A stretch of DNA of 64,000 nt from Achromobacter pestifer (lineage in GTDB: Bacteria; Pseudomonadota; Gammaproteobacteria; Burkholderiales; Burkholderiaceae_B), in NCBI RefSeq assembly GCF_013267355.1, contig NZ_CP053985.1, positions 4,774,001 to 4,838,000 on the forward strand. Reading direction: 5' to 3'. Shown here piece by piece: positions 48,872 through 57,541 of the stretch. Below the pieces are notes generated by a model. The model was given only the letters and a program-made list of their open reading frames with translations, did no database searches and was not told the DNA's origin. A program made the translations under genes and the position numbers. How positions within the stretch are numbered: position 1 is the stretch's first letter; each line of letters begins with the position of its first letter.

Positions 48872-50260
48872 TCAAAGAGGGCGGGCGCGGGCAATGCCGG
48901 CCTGTTGCAGCGCCTGCGCCGCGCGCAGGCAATCGGCTTCGCGCCAGGGCGCGCCGATCAGCTGCACGCCCAGCGGCAGGTGGTCGTCCTGTCCGGCTTC
49001 GGGCCAGACCGGCGCGGCGCAGACCGGCAGGCCGATGCATGACAGCGGCTGCGTCAGGATGCCCATGCTGGCGCGGGCCGGCAGCCGCTGGCCGGCCAGC
49101 GTCAGCCAGTCCGAGCCGATGGGCGTGGCCGGCACCGGGGTGGCGGGGGCGATCAGCACGTCGTAGTGCTCGAACAGCGCCAGCGCTTCGCGATAGACGC
49201 GATGGCGGATGCGCTGCGCCTGCTGCGCCCAGGCCGCGGGCACGAGGCTGCCTGCGACCAGCCGGTCGCGCGACAGCGGTTCGTAGTAGTCGTAGTGTGT
49301 GACGAGCCTGCGGCGATGCAGGGCGCCGCCTTCCGCCGCGGTGATGACGAAGGCGGCGGCGCGCGCCTGGGCCGCGCCCTGCAGTTCGACCACGGCCGTG
49401 GCGTCCAGCGCGCGCGCCGCGATCTCGACGGCGCGGCGGGCCTGCGGTCCGGCCCATTCGGAAAAGTAGCCGCCCAGCACCGCCACCCGTAGTCCGCGCA
49501 TGCCGCCGGCCAGCGCCGCCAGCGCGGGGTCGGCCGGGCGTTCGGCGCAGGCCACGTCGTCGGCGTCGGTGCCTTGCAGCGCGTCGTAGGCGGCGGCAAG
49601 GTCGCTGGCGCTGGCCGCGAACGGCCCCAGGTGGTCGAGGCTGCCGACGAACGGAAACGAGCCGGCGCGCGACAAGCGGCCGAAGGTGGGCTTCAGGCCG
49701 AACACGCCGCACAGCGAGGCGGGCACGCGGATCGAGCCGTTGGTGTCCGAGCCCAGCGTCAGCGGCACCAGGCCGCCCGCGACTGCGGCGGCACTGCCGC
49801 CGGACGAGCCGCCGGCGATGCGGGTGGTGTCGTGCGGGTTGCGGCAGGCGCCGTAGTGGCTGTTTTCCGTGGTGAAGCCATAAGCGTGCTCGTCCATGTT
49901 CAGCGCGCCGATCAGCACCGCGCCGGCCTCGCGCATGCGCTCGACCAGCCTGGCGTCGCGCCGCGCGGGCGGGTTGGAGGCGTTGACCCGCGCCCCGGCC
50001 AGGGTGACTTGGTCGGCGATGTCGAACAGGTTCTTGACCGCATAGGGCACGCCCGCCAGCGGCGGCAGCGCCTCGCCGCGGGCGCGGCGCGCGTCGATGG
50101 CCGCCGCTTCCTGCCGCGCCCGGCTTTCGGTGATGGCCGTGAAGCAGTTGTAGCCCGGGTCGCGCTCGCGCACGCGCGCCAGCGTGGCGTCCAGTACGGC
50201 CATGGCGCTGCGTTCGCCGGCGCGGACCTGGCGCGCGATATCCTGCGCGGGGCCGCTCAC
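48872..50260 (-). CDS. AtzE/HpxY-like amidase
   Basis: A 462-residue amidase-signature enzyme. The Ser-cisSer-Lys triad is visible: K76 in VPYAVKNLFDIAD, the cis-Ser in TRIAGGSSGGSAAAVAG (152-153) and nucleophile S176 in GSDTNGSIRVPASLCG. It starts inside the last 4 bp of the AtzG-like gene. AtzE hydrolyses 1-carboxybiuret and HpxY is implicated in oxalurate use; the small AtzG protein is its obligate partner. The pairing supports this branch over plain Glu-tRNA amidotransferase GatA. Confidence 0.92.
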   Translation of the reverse strand: MSGPAQDIARQVRAGERSAMAVLDATLARVRERDPGYNCFTAITESRARQEAAAIDARRARGEALPPLAGVPYAVKNLFDIADQVTLAGARVNASNPPARRDARLVERMREAGAVLIGALNMDEHAYGFTTENSHYGACRNPHDTTRIAGGSSGGSAAAVAGGLVPLTLGSDTNGSIRVPASLCGVFGLKPTFGRLSRAGSFPFVGSLDHLGPFAASASDLAAAYDALQGTDADDVACAERPADPALAALAGGMRGLRVAVLGGYFSEWAGPQARRAVEIAARALDATAVVELQGAAQARAAAFVITAAEGGALHRRRLVTHYDYYEPLSRDRLVAGSLVPAAWAQQAQRIRHRVYREALALFEHYDVLIAPATPVPATPIGSDWLTLAGQRLPARASMGILTQPLSCIGLPVCAAPVWPEAGQDDHLPLGVQLIGAPWREADCLRAAQALQQAGIARARPL

Positions 50261-50439
50261 GGACGGAACACCGCGGCCGATTCCAGCTCCACGGCCAGCG
50301 GCTCATCGACGAAGCCGGCCGCGATGTCCTGGATGCGCGCGAATTGCTGCGTCACTTCGGCCACCGCCTGCTCGCGCAAGGCATAGCCAGCCAGCGCCAG
50401 GGCGCTGCGCACGTATTGGTCGATGGTTTCCTGGGTCAT
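50257..50439 (-). CDS. AtzG/HpxX-like small subunit (DUF4089)
   Basis: A 60-residue helical protein (MTQETIDQYVRSALALAGYA, VAEVTQQFARIQDIAAGFVD). It is the GatC-like partner that stabilises AtzE-type amidases. The TGA overlaps the amidase ATG by 4 bp, as expected for a fixed-ratio complex. It lies 24 bp after the ABC ATPase gene. Confidence 0.88.
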   Translation of the reverse strand: MTQETIDQYVRSALALAGYALREQAVAEVTQQFARIQDIAAGFVDEPLAVELESAAVFRP

Positions 50440-50463
50440 GGCGGACTCTCCGGTACGGGGGGG

Positions 50464-51285
50464 TTACTTGCGCACTTCGCGCTGGAAGATTTCCAGGCTG
50501 AGTTTCTTCATCTGGATGAAGCTGGGCTCGGACAGCGTTTCCACGGTGCGCGGACGCGCGTCGCGGTAGTCCAGGATCTCCGCGACCCGGGTCGGCCGCT
50601 TGGTCAGCAGCAGCACCTGGTCGGCCAGGTACACGGCTTCCTCCAGATCGTGCGACACCAGCAGCATGGTGGTGCCGGTCTGCATGAAGACCTCCTGCAG
50701 CTTTTCGCGGATGAACAGCGTCATTTCGAAATCCAGCGCGGAGAAGGGCTCGTCCAGGAACAGCACTTCCGGTCCCGGCGCCAGCGCCCGCATGATCGAG
50801 GCGGTCTGCTGCTGTCCGCCGGACAGTTCGTAGGGGTAGCGGTTCAGGTCGAACTTGACGTCGAACGAGGCCACCAGCTCTTCGACCCGCGCGTCCACCT
50901 CGGCCTTGCCGCGACCTTCCAGGCGCAGCGGATAGGCGATGTTGTCGATGGTGCGCAGCCACGGGAACATGGCTTCGCGGTAGTTCTGGAAGACGTAGCC
51001 GATCTTGGTCTGCGCCAGCGACTTGCCGTCGAACAGGATCTCGCCCGAGTCGATGGGAATCAGGCCGGCGATCATGTTGATCAGCGTGGACTTGCCGCAG
51101 CCGTTGGGGCCGAACACCGACACGATCTTGCCCTTGGGGATGTCGAGGTTGAAGTCCTCGTACAACGGCCAGCCGGCGAAGTACTTGGTCAGCCCGCGTA
51201 TGGTGATGTGGGTGCCCAGCGGACCGGGCTCGAACGGAGCGGCGGCGGGGCCGGGGGCGATGGTGGGATTGAGGACGATGGACAT
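50464..51285 (-). CDS. ABC transporter ATPase (nitrate/taurine-type)
   Basis: A 273-residue ATPase. Walker A is GPNGCGKST, the signature LSGGQQQ, Walker B VLFLDEPFSALD, and the H-loop LLVSHDLEEA. The SsuB/TauB-like subgroup energises import by a BPD permease. The start overlaps the permease stop by 1 bp (TGATG). It has an extra 27-residue N-terminal tail rich in Pro and Ala. Confidence 0.93.
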   Translation of the reverse strand: MSIVLNPTIAPGPAAAPFEPGPLGTHITIRGLTKYFAGWPLYEDFNLDIPKGKIVSVFGPNGCGKSTLINMIAGLIPIDSGEILFDGKSLAQTKIGYVFQNYREAMFPWLRTIDNIAYPLRLEGRGKAEVDARVEELVASFDVKFDLNRYPYELSGGQQQTASIMRALAPGPEVLFLDEPFSALDFEMTLFIREKLQEVFMQTGTTMLLVSHDLEEAVYLADQVLLLTKRPTRVAEILDYRDARPRTVETLSEPSFIQMKKLSLEIFQREVRK

Positions 51286-52100
51286 CAGCGGCCGCTCCAG
51301 TGGACCACGCGCTTTTCCAGCACGAGAAAGAGAATGTTCAGCACATAGCCCAGCGCGCCGGCCGCGAGGATGGCCGCATACATGTCGCGCACGTTCAGCA
51401 CCTGCTGCGCGTTGATGATGCGATTGCCCAGGCCGCTGTCGGAGCCGATGAACATTTCGGCCACGATCACGATGACCAGCGCCATCGACACGCCACTGCG
51501 CAGGCCCACGAAGGTGGATTGCAGGCTTTCCCAGATCAGCACGTCCTTGAAGATGCGCCAGCGCGACGCGCCCATGACGCGCGCCGCCATGACGCGCTGC
51601 TTGCGGGCGTTGATGACGCCGTAGGCGCTGTTGAACAGGATCACCAGCACCGCCGCGAAGGCGGCGATGGCGATCTTGTTCATGTCGGTGACGCCAAAGA
51701 TCATCAGGAATAGCGGGATCAGCGCGGAAGAGGGCGTGGAGCGGAAGAAGTCCACCAGGAATTCGACGCTGCGGTAGGCCTTCTCGTTGCTGCCCAGCAG
51801 CACGCCCAGCGGCACGCCGATCACGCCGGCGATGACAAAGGCCTGCAGCGTGCGGTTCAGGGACGCCAGGAAGTCAGCCAGCAGCGGGCCGCCCGCCATG
51901 CCTTTGGCCAGCGCCGCGATCGCCGCGCTGGGCGTGGGCAGCAGCACGGGGCTGACCAATTGCAGGCGCACCACCAGGTCCCACACCACGAAGAGGGCCA
52001 GCGGACCGATCAGCGGCAGCAAGCGGGTCGCGTCGAATTTGCGCGCGGGGCGCGCCGAGCCGGTGGCGCCGGCCGCGGTCGTTGCAGTGGTTGCGGTCAT
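51285..52100 (-). CDS. ABC transporter permease (SsuC/TauC-like)
   Basis: A 271-residue permease with six membrane segments. The EAA-type cytoplasmic loop is VMAARVMGASRWRIFKDVLI, which contacts the ATPase. LLPLIGPLALFVVWDLVVRL is the first segment and AAILAAGALGYVLNILFLVL the last. It starts 3 bp after the binding-protein gene. Confidence 0.92.
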   Translation of the reverse strand: MTATTATTAAGATGSARPARKFDATRLLPLIGPLALFVVWDLVVRLQLVSPVLLPTPSAAIAALAKGMAGGPLLADFLASLNRTLQAFVIAGVIGVPLGVLLGSNEKAYRSVEFLVDFFRSTPSSALIPLFLMIFGVTDMNKIAIAAFAAVLVILFNSAYGVINARKQRVMAARVMGASRWRIFKDVLIWESLQSTFVGLRSGVSMALVIVIVAEMFIGSDSGLGNRIINAQQVLNVRDMYAAILAAGALGYVLNILFLVLEKRVVHWSGR

Positions 52101-52103
52101 GGA

Positions 52104-53111
52104 TCAGCCCTTGTAGAGCATGGTCGAGACGTCGACCTTCTGGGCGAACACGCCCTTGTCGGTGAACAGGTCGAAGAACTTCTGGAAGTACTGGATGTCG
52201 CCGGGCGTGAACTCGTTGTAGAGTGTGTAGGCGGCCAGCGGCACTTCCTCGGTCATCGGCCCTTCGATGGCGGTGTAGCCCTTGAGGTAGGGGCGCGCCT
52301 CTGCGGGTTTGCTGCGGATCAGCTCGATGCCGCGAGCATAGGCGGCGATGAATTTCTTGCTTTCCTCGGGATGCTTCTTCAGGAACGCGGTGGTCAGGGA
52401 CGCCGATCCGCCGAACCACGGCGCCATCGGATCGCCCAGCACGTATTTGGCGATGACGCCCGTTTCCAGCACGCGGGTCGTGCCGTTCAGCCTGCCCACC
52501 GTGCCGGTGGGCTCCAGCGTGTAGCAGGCATCCAACTGGCCGGCGGCCACCGCGGCGACGTGCTGGCTGATCGCCAGCTCGACCACGGTGGCCCCGGTTG
52601 CGCCGGCGCGCTCCAGCACTGCTTTGGCCAGCGTGGCGTTCTGGATGCCGGGTCCAGATCCGACCTTTTTCCCCTTGAGGTCTGCGATGGATTTGATGGG
52701 ACTGTCTTTCGCGACGATGAACTCGTCCAGCACGTTCTTGGCGTTGCTGGGGTTGGACGCAAAAATCTTGAACAGGCCAGGCGAGGCGATCTCGCCGATG
52801 GCCAGATTGGCCGAGCCGGTGCCATTGGCGCTGCCGTCCGCACGGCCGGCTAGCATGGCTTCCATGACCTGCTGCGCGCCGGCGAATTTCAGCGGCTCGA
52901 CGTTCAGGCCGGCCTCCTTGAAGTAGCCTTTTTCCAGCGCCGCATAGAACGGCAGGCCGGCCGCCACGGGCCAGAAGCCGATGCGGATCACCGGTCCCGA
53001 TTGCGCTCGCGCCAGCGCCGGCGCGGCCAGCGTCGCGGCGCCCAGCGCGGCGCCCTGGATCAGGCGGCGGCGGGTGGCGTTGAAGGCGTGGGGCGCGTTG
53101 CGGTAGATCAT
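52104..53111 (-). CDS. ABC transporter substrate-binding protein (SsuA/TauA-like)
   Basis: A 335-residue periplasmic protein. The N-terminus TRRRLIQGAALGAATLAAPA has a twin-arginine-like motif and is cleaved after ARA. The body matches the nitrate/sulfonate/taurine binding fold: IRIGFWPVAAGLPFYAALEK, GYFKEAGLNVEPLKFAGAQQ, SPIKSIADLKGKKVGSGPGI and ISQHVAAVAAGQLDACYTLE. The ligand is likely the substrate of the AtzEG amidase encoded in the same operon. GGAGTTCCCC lies upstream of the ATG. Confidence 0.92.
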   Translation of the reverse strand: MIYRNAPHAFNATRRRLIQGAALGAATLAAPALARAQSGPVIRIGFWPVAAGLPFYAALEKGYFKEAGLNVEPLKFAGAQQVMEAMLAGRADGSANGTGSANLAIGEIASPGLFKIFASNPSNAKNVLDEFIVAKDSPIKSIADLKGKKVGSGPGIQNATLAKAVLERAGATGATVVELAISQHVAAVAAGQLDACYTLEPTGTVGRLNGTTRVLETGVIAKYVLGDPMAPWFGGSASLTTAFLKKHPEESKKFIAAYARGIELIRSKPAEARPYLKGYTAIEGPMTEEVPLAAYTLYNEFTPGDIQYFQKFFDLFTDKGVFAQKVDVSTMLYKG

Positions 53112-53262
53112 GGGGAACTCCTGGTGTGCGAGGAAAGTGGCGCTTGTGGACAAGCTGGCATACCAGGCATCAAGCAAGAGTCGTGCCAACTTTCGGCGGC
53201 GAGGCCCGCGCCCCGGGAGCACGACGGGCCGGCCTCGCGCTGGTGCCGCTCCTGAACCACTT

Positions 53263-53279
53263 TGGTGCACGGCGCACCA
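53263..53279. promoter_or_regulatory. Palindrome in the ABC/LysR divergent gap
   Basis: TGGTGC-ACGGC-GCACCA has perfect 6-bp arms. It lies 124 bp before the LysR start and 152 bp before the binding-protein start, and may be the LysR target site. The 291-bp gap has no other clear element. Confidence 0.5.
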
Positions 53280-53402
53280 TAGAAGGGGACGCAACCCGCC
53301 TCGCGCCGCGCCCGGCGTTATGGCGGTAGCATGTGGGCGGACCGGAGCTAGCCGCTCCGGGGTTCTGGATCCTTGCGCCACGCCTTGCCGCGTCGTACCG
53401 AG

Positions 53403-54314
53403 ATGAATACGCGTTTTGTCGAAGCCTTTCTGTGGTCGGCGCGCCTGGGCAGTTTCCGGGCGGCGAGCGACCGCCTGCACATCACCCAGGCCGCCGTGGC
53501 CAACCGCATCGCCTCGCTGGAAGAGGACATCGGCGCGCGCCTGTTCGAGCGCGACGCCAAGGAACTCAGGCTGACCGCCACCGGTACCCGGCTGCTGGAC
53601 TACGGCGAGCGGCTGCTGGAGATCCGCCAGCAGATCCTGTCGCTGGGCAAGGGCGGCGACGAGGTCTTCGGCCTGGTGCGCATCGGCGCCATCGAAACCG
53701 TGGTGCACACCTGGCTGATCGGCTTCCTGACCAATCTGCGCTCCACCTATCCGGGCATCGAGGTCCAGCTCACGTCCGAAACCACGCGCGCGCTGCACCG
53801 GGGCTTGCGCGAAGGCACGCTGGACATCGCGCTGCAGACGGACCTGCTGAACGACAGCGGCATCATCAGCACCGCCTGCCTGCCCATGGAGATGGGCTGG
53901 GTCGGGCCGGCCGGCGACGAGGAGGCGCTGAGCGCGCAGCAACTGCTGAGCGAGCCGGTGCTGACCATGAGCCCGGGGTCGCAGCCGCACGAAGCGCTCA
54001 AGGCCCTGTACCGCGAAGTCGGCATGCCGCAAGGCAAGGTGCACTGCGTCAGCTCGATCTCCGCGCTGGCGCGGCTGGTGCGCAGCGGCTTCGGCCGGGC
54101 GCTGGTGCCGTTGCCTCCCATCTACGAGTACGTGGCGCGCGGCGAGGTGCAGATCATCCGCTGCGACATCCCCGTGCCGCCCCAGCTGCTGGTGGTGAGC
54201 TATCTGGAAAGCGCCGGGTCGGACGCGATCCGGCTGGTGGCCGAACTCGCCAGCCGCGCGTCGGACCAGTTCACGTCCTCGGTCGCTGCGCCGCGATTGG
54301 GTTCGGCGCAATAG
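53403..54314 (+). CDS. LysR family regulator divergent from the ABC/amidase operon
   Basis: A 303-residue regulator starting MNTRFVEAFLWSARLGSFRA. The HTH is AASDRLHITQAAVANRIASL and GARLFERDAKELRLTATGTR. The effector domain starts VFGLVRIGAIETVVHTWLIG, with ARLVRSGFGRALVPLPPIYE. An earlier ATG at 53373 lacks LysR homology. It probably responds to the transported amide compound. Confidence 0.9.
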   Translation: MNTRFVEAFLWSARLGSFRAASDRLHITQAAVANRIASLEEDIGARLFERDAKELRLTATGTRLLDYGERLLEIRQQILSLGKGGDEVFGLVRIGAIETVVHTWLIGFLTNLRSTYPGIEVQLTSETTRALHRGLREGTLDIALQTDLLNDSGIISTACLPMEMGWVGPAGDEEALSAQQLLSEPVLTMSPGSQPHEALKALYREVGMPQGKVHCVSSISALARLVRSGFGRALVPLPPIYEYVARGEVQIIRCDIPVPPQLLVVSYLESAGSDAIRLVAELASRASDQFTSSVAAPRLGSAQ

Positions 54315-54440
54315 TGTTATCCCTAGGGCGTCTTTCAGTAATTTTATTGCCGCGCAGAAGAATTACTCGTTTGTCCGCGGCCAGCCGGCCGGCTGAAGAT
54401 GGAGCCTTCCGCAATCGAAGGAATTTCCTGTCTTCCGCCC

Positions 54441-55112
54441 ATGAGCACGCACACCGAATCCTCCCCCCCGCCCCACGGCCTGCTGTTCGTCGCCACTGAC
54501 GCCGACCCCGCCCACGAGGCCGATTTCAACCGCTGGTACGACCGCGAACATGTGGAAGAGCGCGTGCGCATCCCCGGCTTTCTCTCGGGGGCGCGCTATC
54601 TGTCGCGGGAGGGCGGCCGCAAGTATCTGGGCCTGTACCGCACCGAATCGCTGGCGGCTTTCACCACGGCCGACTACCGGGCCGCGTTCGAGCGCCAGAC
54701 CGCGTGGTCGGTGACCAATCTGGACCGGATGCGAGATCCGATGCGCCGCGTCTGCGCCGTGCGCGCCGTGACCGGGTTCGGTTCCGGCAGCGAGCTCGTG
54801 GTCTTGCCGCTGGCGGCGACGAATGACAGTGAAGCAGTGGCGGCCCGGGCGCAAGTGCTGGGCGCTGAACTGGCGCAGGCGGACGGCTTTGTTCAGTCCT
54901 ATCTGCTGGTGCCGGATGCGGCGCTCAGCACGCCGCTGCCGCGCGAATCCAACGAGAACCGCGTCCTGGCGCCGTTGTTCGTGGCGGAGGCGAGTTCCGC
55001 CGCTGCCGCGCGCGCGCTGCGCGACCAGGCTTGCCGTGCCTTCGATGCCGATCCGGCCAACGCCTGGTTGCTGCAACTGGGTTGGAAGCTGACGGCTGCC
55101 GACCTGCGCTGA
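54441..55112 (+). CDS. Dimeric ferredoxin-like protein, function unknown
   Basis: A 223-residue protein with two copies of a ferredoxin-like (EthD/ABM-type) domain. The first has HEADFNRWYDREHVEERVRI followed by PGFLSGARYLSREGGRKYLG, the classic NxWYxxEHxxxR pattern for this fold. The second starts FGSGSELVVLPLAATNDSEA and ends FDADPANAWLLQLGWKLTAA. It lies 45 bp upstream of an MHS transporter and is likely co-transcribed. ATG 54441 is chosen; the frame is open to 54399. Confidence 0.8.
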   Translation: MSTHTESSPPPHGLLFVATDADPAHEADFNRWYDREHVEERVRIPGFLSGARYLSREGGRKYLGLYRTESLAAFTTADYRAAFERQTAWSVTNLDRMRDPMRRVCAVRAVTGFGSGSELVVLPLAATNDSEAVAARAQVLGAELAQADGFVQSYLLVPDAALSTPLPRESNENRVLAPLFVAEASSAAAARALRDQACRAFDADPANAWLLQLGWKLTAADLR

Positions 55113-55157
55113 GCCCAGCTCGGCTCGTAACTACACATCCAATTCAAGGGGAATTCC

Positions 55158-56477
55158 ATGGCTGAAGAAACGCTGTACGGCGCCGCGGCCGTCAAGACCG
55201 CGGCCGCGCCCAACAAGATGCGCCGGCTGGCCCTGGCCAGTTCGGTCGGCACCACGCTGGAGTGGTACGACTTCACCATCTACAACCTGATGGCGGCGCT
55301 GGTCTTCAATTCCATCTTCTTTCCGTCCTTCGACCCGCTGACGGGCACTATCCTGGCCTTCTCCACGTATGCCGTGGGCTATGTGTCGCGGCCGCTGGGC
55401 GGCTTCGTCTTCGGCCATCTGGGCGACCGGCTGGGGCGCAAGTTCGTCCTGGTCGCCACGCTCGTCATCATGGGCGTGTCCACCGGCCTGATGGGGCTGT
55501 TGCCGACCTACGCGTCCTGGGGCGTGTGGGCGCCGGCGGCGCTGGTGGCCTTGCGCTTCGTGCAGGGCGTGGCCCTGGGCGGCGAATGGGCCGGCGCGGT
55601 ACTGCTGTCGATGGAACACGGCAAGCCCGACCAGCGCGGGCGCAACGCCTCCTTCACGCAGATCGGTCCGTCCTGCGGCACGCTGATAGGCACGGGCTTC
55701 ATCGCCGTGGTGTCGGCCTTCCTGAGCCCCGAGGACTTCCAGGCTTGGGGCTGGCGCGTGCCCTTCGTCTCCAGCGTGGCGCTGGTGCTGTTCGGCCTGT
55801 GGCTGCGCCGCGGCGTGGAGGAAACGCCCGTGTTCCTGGAAATGGAACAGAAGCGCGAAACCGCCGCCACGCCCATCAAGGACGTGCTGAGCCAATACTG
55901 GCGGCAGCTGTTGATCGCGGGCGGCTCGCGCATCGGCTCCGACGTGCTCTATGCGCTGGTGGTCGTGTTCACCCTGACCTACGTGACGACGGTGCTGCAC
56001 TTGTCGCGGCCGATGGCCCTGACCGCCACCATGCTGGGCGCCGCCCTGAACGCGATTGCGGTGCCGTTGTGCGGGCATTTGTCCGACAAGATCGGCCGCC
56101 GTCCGGTGTACCTGGCGGGAGCGGTGCTGGGCATGATCTGGGCCTTCGTCTTCTTCGTGCTGATGGACACCGCGCATCCCATCGCCATCTGCGCGGCGGT
56201 CGTGGTGGGCCTGCTGATCCACGCGCTGATGTATGGCCCGCAGGCCGCCTTCGTCACCGAGCAGTTCCCGGGCCGCGTGCGCTATGCCGGTTCTTCCCTG
56301 GCCTACACGCTGGCCGGCATCGTCGGCGGCGGGTTCGCGCCGCTGATCATCGCCAGCCTGTTCAAGTCCTGGAATTCGACCTTCGCGATCTCGCTGTACG
56401 TGGCGGCGGCGCTGGTGGTGACGGCGGTGGCCGTGCTGGCCGCAAGGGAAACGGCCAAGGCCCCGTTGCAGCGCTGA
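55158..56477 (+). CDS. MHS-family (MFS) transporter
   Basis: A 439-residue transporter with 12 membrane segments. SVGTTLEWYDFTIYNLMAAL is the MHS signature of segment 1, GFVFGHLGDRLGRKFVLVAT holds the MFS loop 2-3 motif, and RFVQGVALGGEWAGAVLLSM is typical of MHS segment 4. Related proteins (ShiA, KgtP, ProP) import acids such as shikimate or 2-oxoglutarate with protons. The substrate is unknown. It converges with the hydroxyacid dehydrogenase gene. Confidence 0.92.
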   Translation: MAEETLYGAAAVKTAAAPNKMRRLALASSVGTTLEWYDFTIYNLMAALVFNSIFFPSFDPLTGTILAFSTYAVGYVSRPLGGFVFGHLGDRLGRKFVLVATLVIMGVSTGLMGLLPTYASWGVWAPAALVALRFVQGVALGGEWAGAVLLSMEHGKPDQRGRNASFTQIGPSCGTLIGTGFIAVVSAFLSPEDFQAWGWRVPFVSSVALVLFGLWLRRGVEETPVFLEMEQKRETAATPIKDVLSQYWRQLLIAGGSRIGSDVLYALVVVFTLTYVTTVLHLSRPMALTATMLGAALNAIAVPLCGHLSDKIGRRPVYLAGAVLGMIWAFVFFVLMDTAHPIAICAAVVVGLLIHALMYGPQAAFVTEQFPGRVRYAGSSLAYTLAGIVGGGFAPLIIASLFKSWNSTFAISLYVAAALVVTAVAVLAARETAKAPLQR

Positions 56478-56535
56478 GGCGCGGCGGGGCCGCTCATCGC
56501 CGCCCGGACCTGGCGCCGGGCGGCGATGCGCCGTT

Positions 56536-57531
56536 TCAGGCGATGCTGCGATTGGCCAGGGGCTCGTCCGCCAGCCAGCGCTTGAGATTGTCGGCGAACA
56601 GGGCGCGCACGCGCGCGGCGTTGCCGTCCGAGAACCCTGCGCTATGAGGCGTGACGATGACGTTGGGCAGGTCCCAGAGCGCGGAATCCGGTGGCAGCGG
56701 TTCCTGCTGGAACACGTCCAGGAAGGCGCCGCCCAGACGGCCGGCGCCCAGCGCCGCGATCAATTCGGGTTCGTCGATGACGTGGCCGCGGGCCACGTTG
56801 ACCACCATCGCGTGGGCGGGCAGCGCGGCGAGCGCGTCGCGGCCGATCAGGTTGCGCGTGGCGGACGTGAGCGGGCAAGCCAGCACCAGCCAATCGGCGG
56901 CGGGCAGCAGGGACGGCAGCGCGCCGTAACCCACGGTGTGGCGGGCCTGCGGCACGGGCGCGCCACTATGGCGCGCGACCGATACCTCCAGGCCGAGCGC
57001 GCCCAACAGCGCGCCGATGCGCTGGCCGATGCCGCCCCATCCCACCACCACGGCATGCTGGCCGGCCAGATCCCTGGGCGTGCGCGCATCCAGCAGCGGA
57101 CGCCAGGCGCGGTCGCGCTGGTCGGCGGCCAGCAGCGGCAGGCGGCGCGCCAGCGCCAGCACGCCGGCGATGGCGCTCTGCGCGACCACGGGGTCGCTGG
57201 CGCCTTGCGAGGTCGTGACCGCCACGCCGCGCGCGTGCAGGCTTTGGTAGATCTCGCGGTCGGCCCCGGCCGAGTGCACGTGCACCCAGCGCAGCGCCGG
57301 CGCGTCCCGCATGGCCTCGTAGTACAGCGCGGTCGACGGCTGGATCTCGAACTTGGTCGAATGGCCGGTGATGTCGCGCGAGACGAACGCGGCCTCGGCC
57401 ATCATGGGCCGCCCCGCCACGGGATGGACCAGCGCATAGCGTCCCGCGGCCGGGCTGCGGTCCAGCGCCAGGCGCAGCGGCACGGCTTCGGCGGGCGAGC
57501 ACAGGATGCGGATGCCGGAACCTTGCGTCAT
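56536..57531 (-). CDS. D-2-hydroxyacid dehydrogenase
   Basis: A 331-residue NAD(P)-dependent enzyme. The nucleotide motif is HAVVVGWGGIGQRIGALLGA; catalytic Arg lies in VVNVARGHVIDEPELIAALG (with ARG), Glu in FQQEPLPPDS and His in NVIVTPHSAGFSD. ATG 57531 starts MTQGSGIRILCSPAEA. It is the last gene of the LysR-aldolase-Bug group, 10 bp after the Bug gene, and may reduce or oxidise a hydroxyacid linked to the aldolase product. Confidence 0.9.
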   Translation of the reverse strand: MTQGSGIRILCSPAEAVPLRLALDRSPAAGRYALVHPVAGRPMMAEAAFVSRDITGHSTKFEIQPSTALYYEAMRDAPALRWVHVHSAGADREIYQSLHARGVAVTTSQGASDPVVAQSAIAGVLALARRLPLLAADQRDRAWRPLLDARTPRDLAGQHAVVVGWGGIGQRIGALLGALGLEVSVARHSGAPVPQARHTVGYGALPSLLPAADWLVLACPLTSATRNLIGRDALAALPAHAMVVNVARGHVIDEPELIAALGAGRLGGAFLDVFQQEPLPPDSALWDLPNVIVTPHSAGFSDGNAARVRALFADNLKRWLADEPLANRSIA

Positions 57532-57541
57532 GGCGGCGGGT

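Noticed and set aside
54335..54370. AGTAATT/AATTACT inverted repeat as an operator after the LysR gene
   Set aside because: Arms are AT-only, far apart and follow the gene rather than precede a divergent promoter; too weak to annotate.
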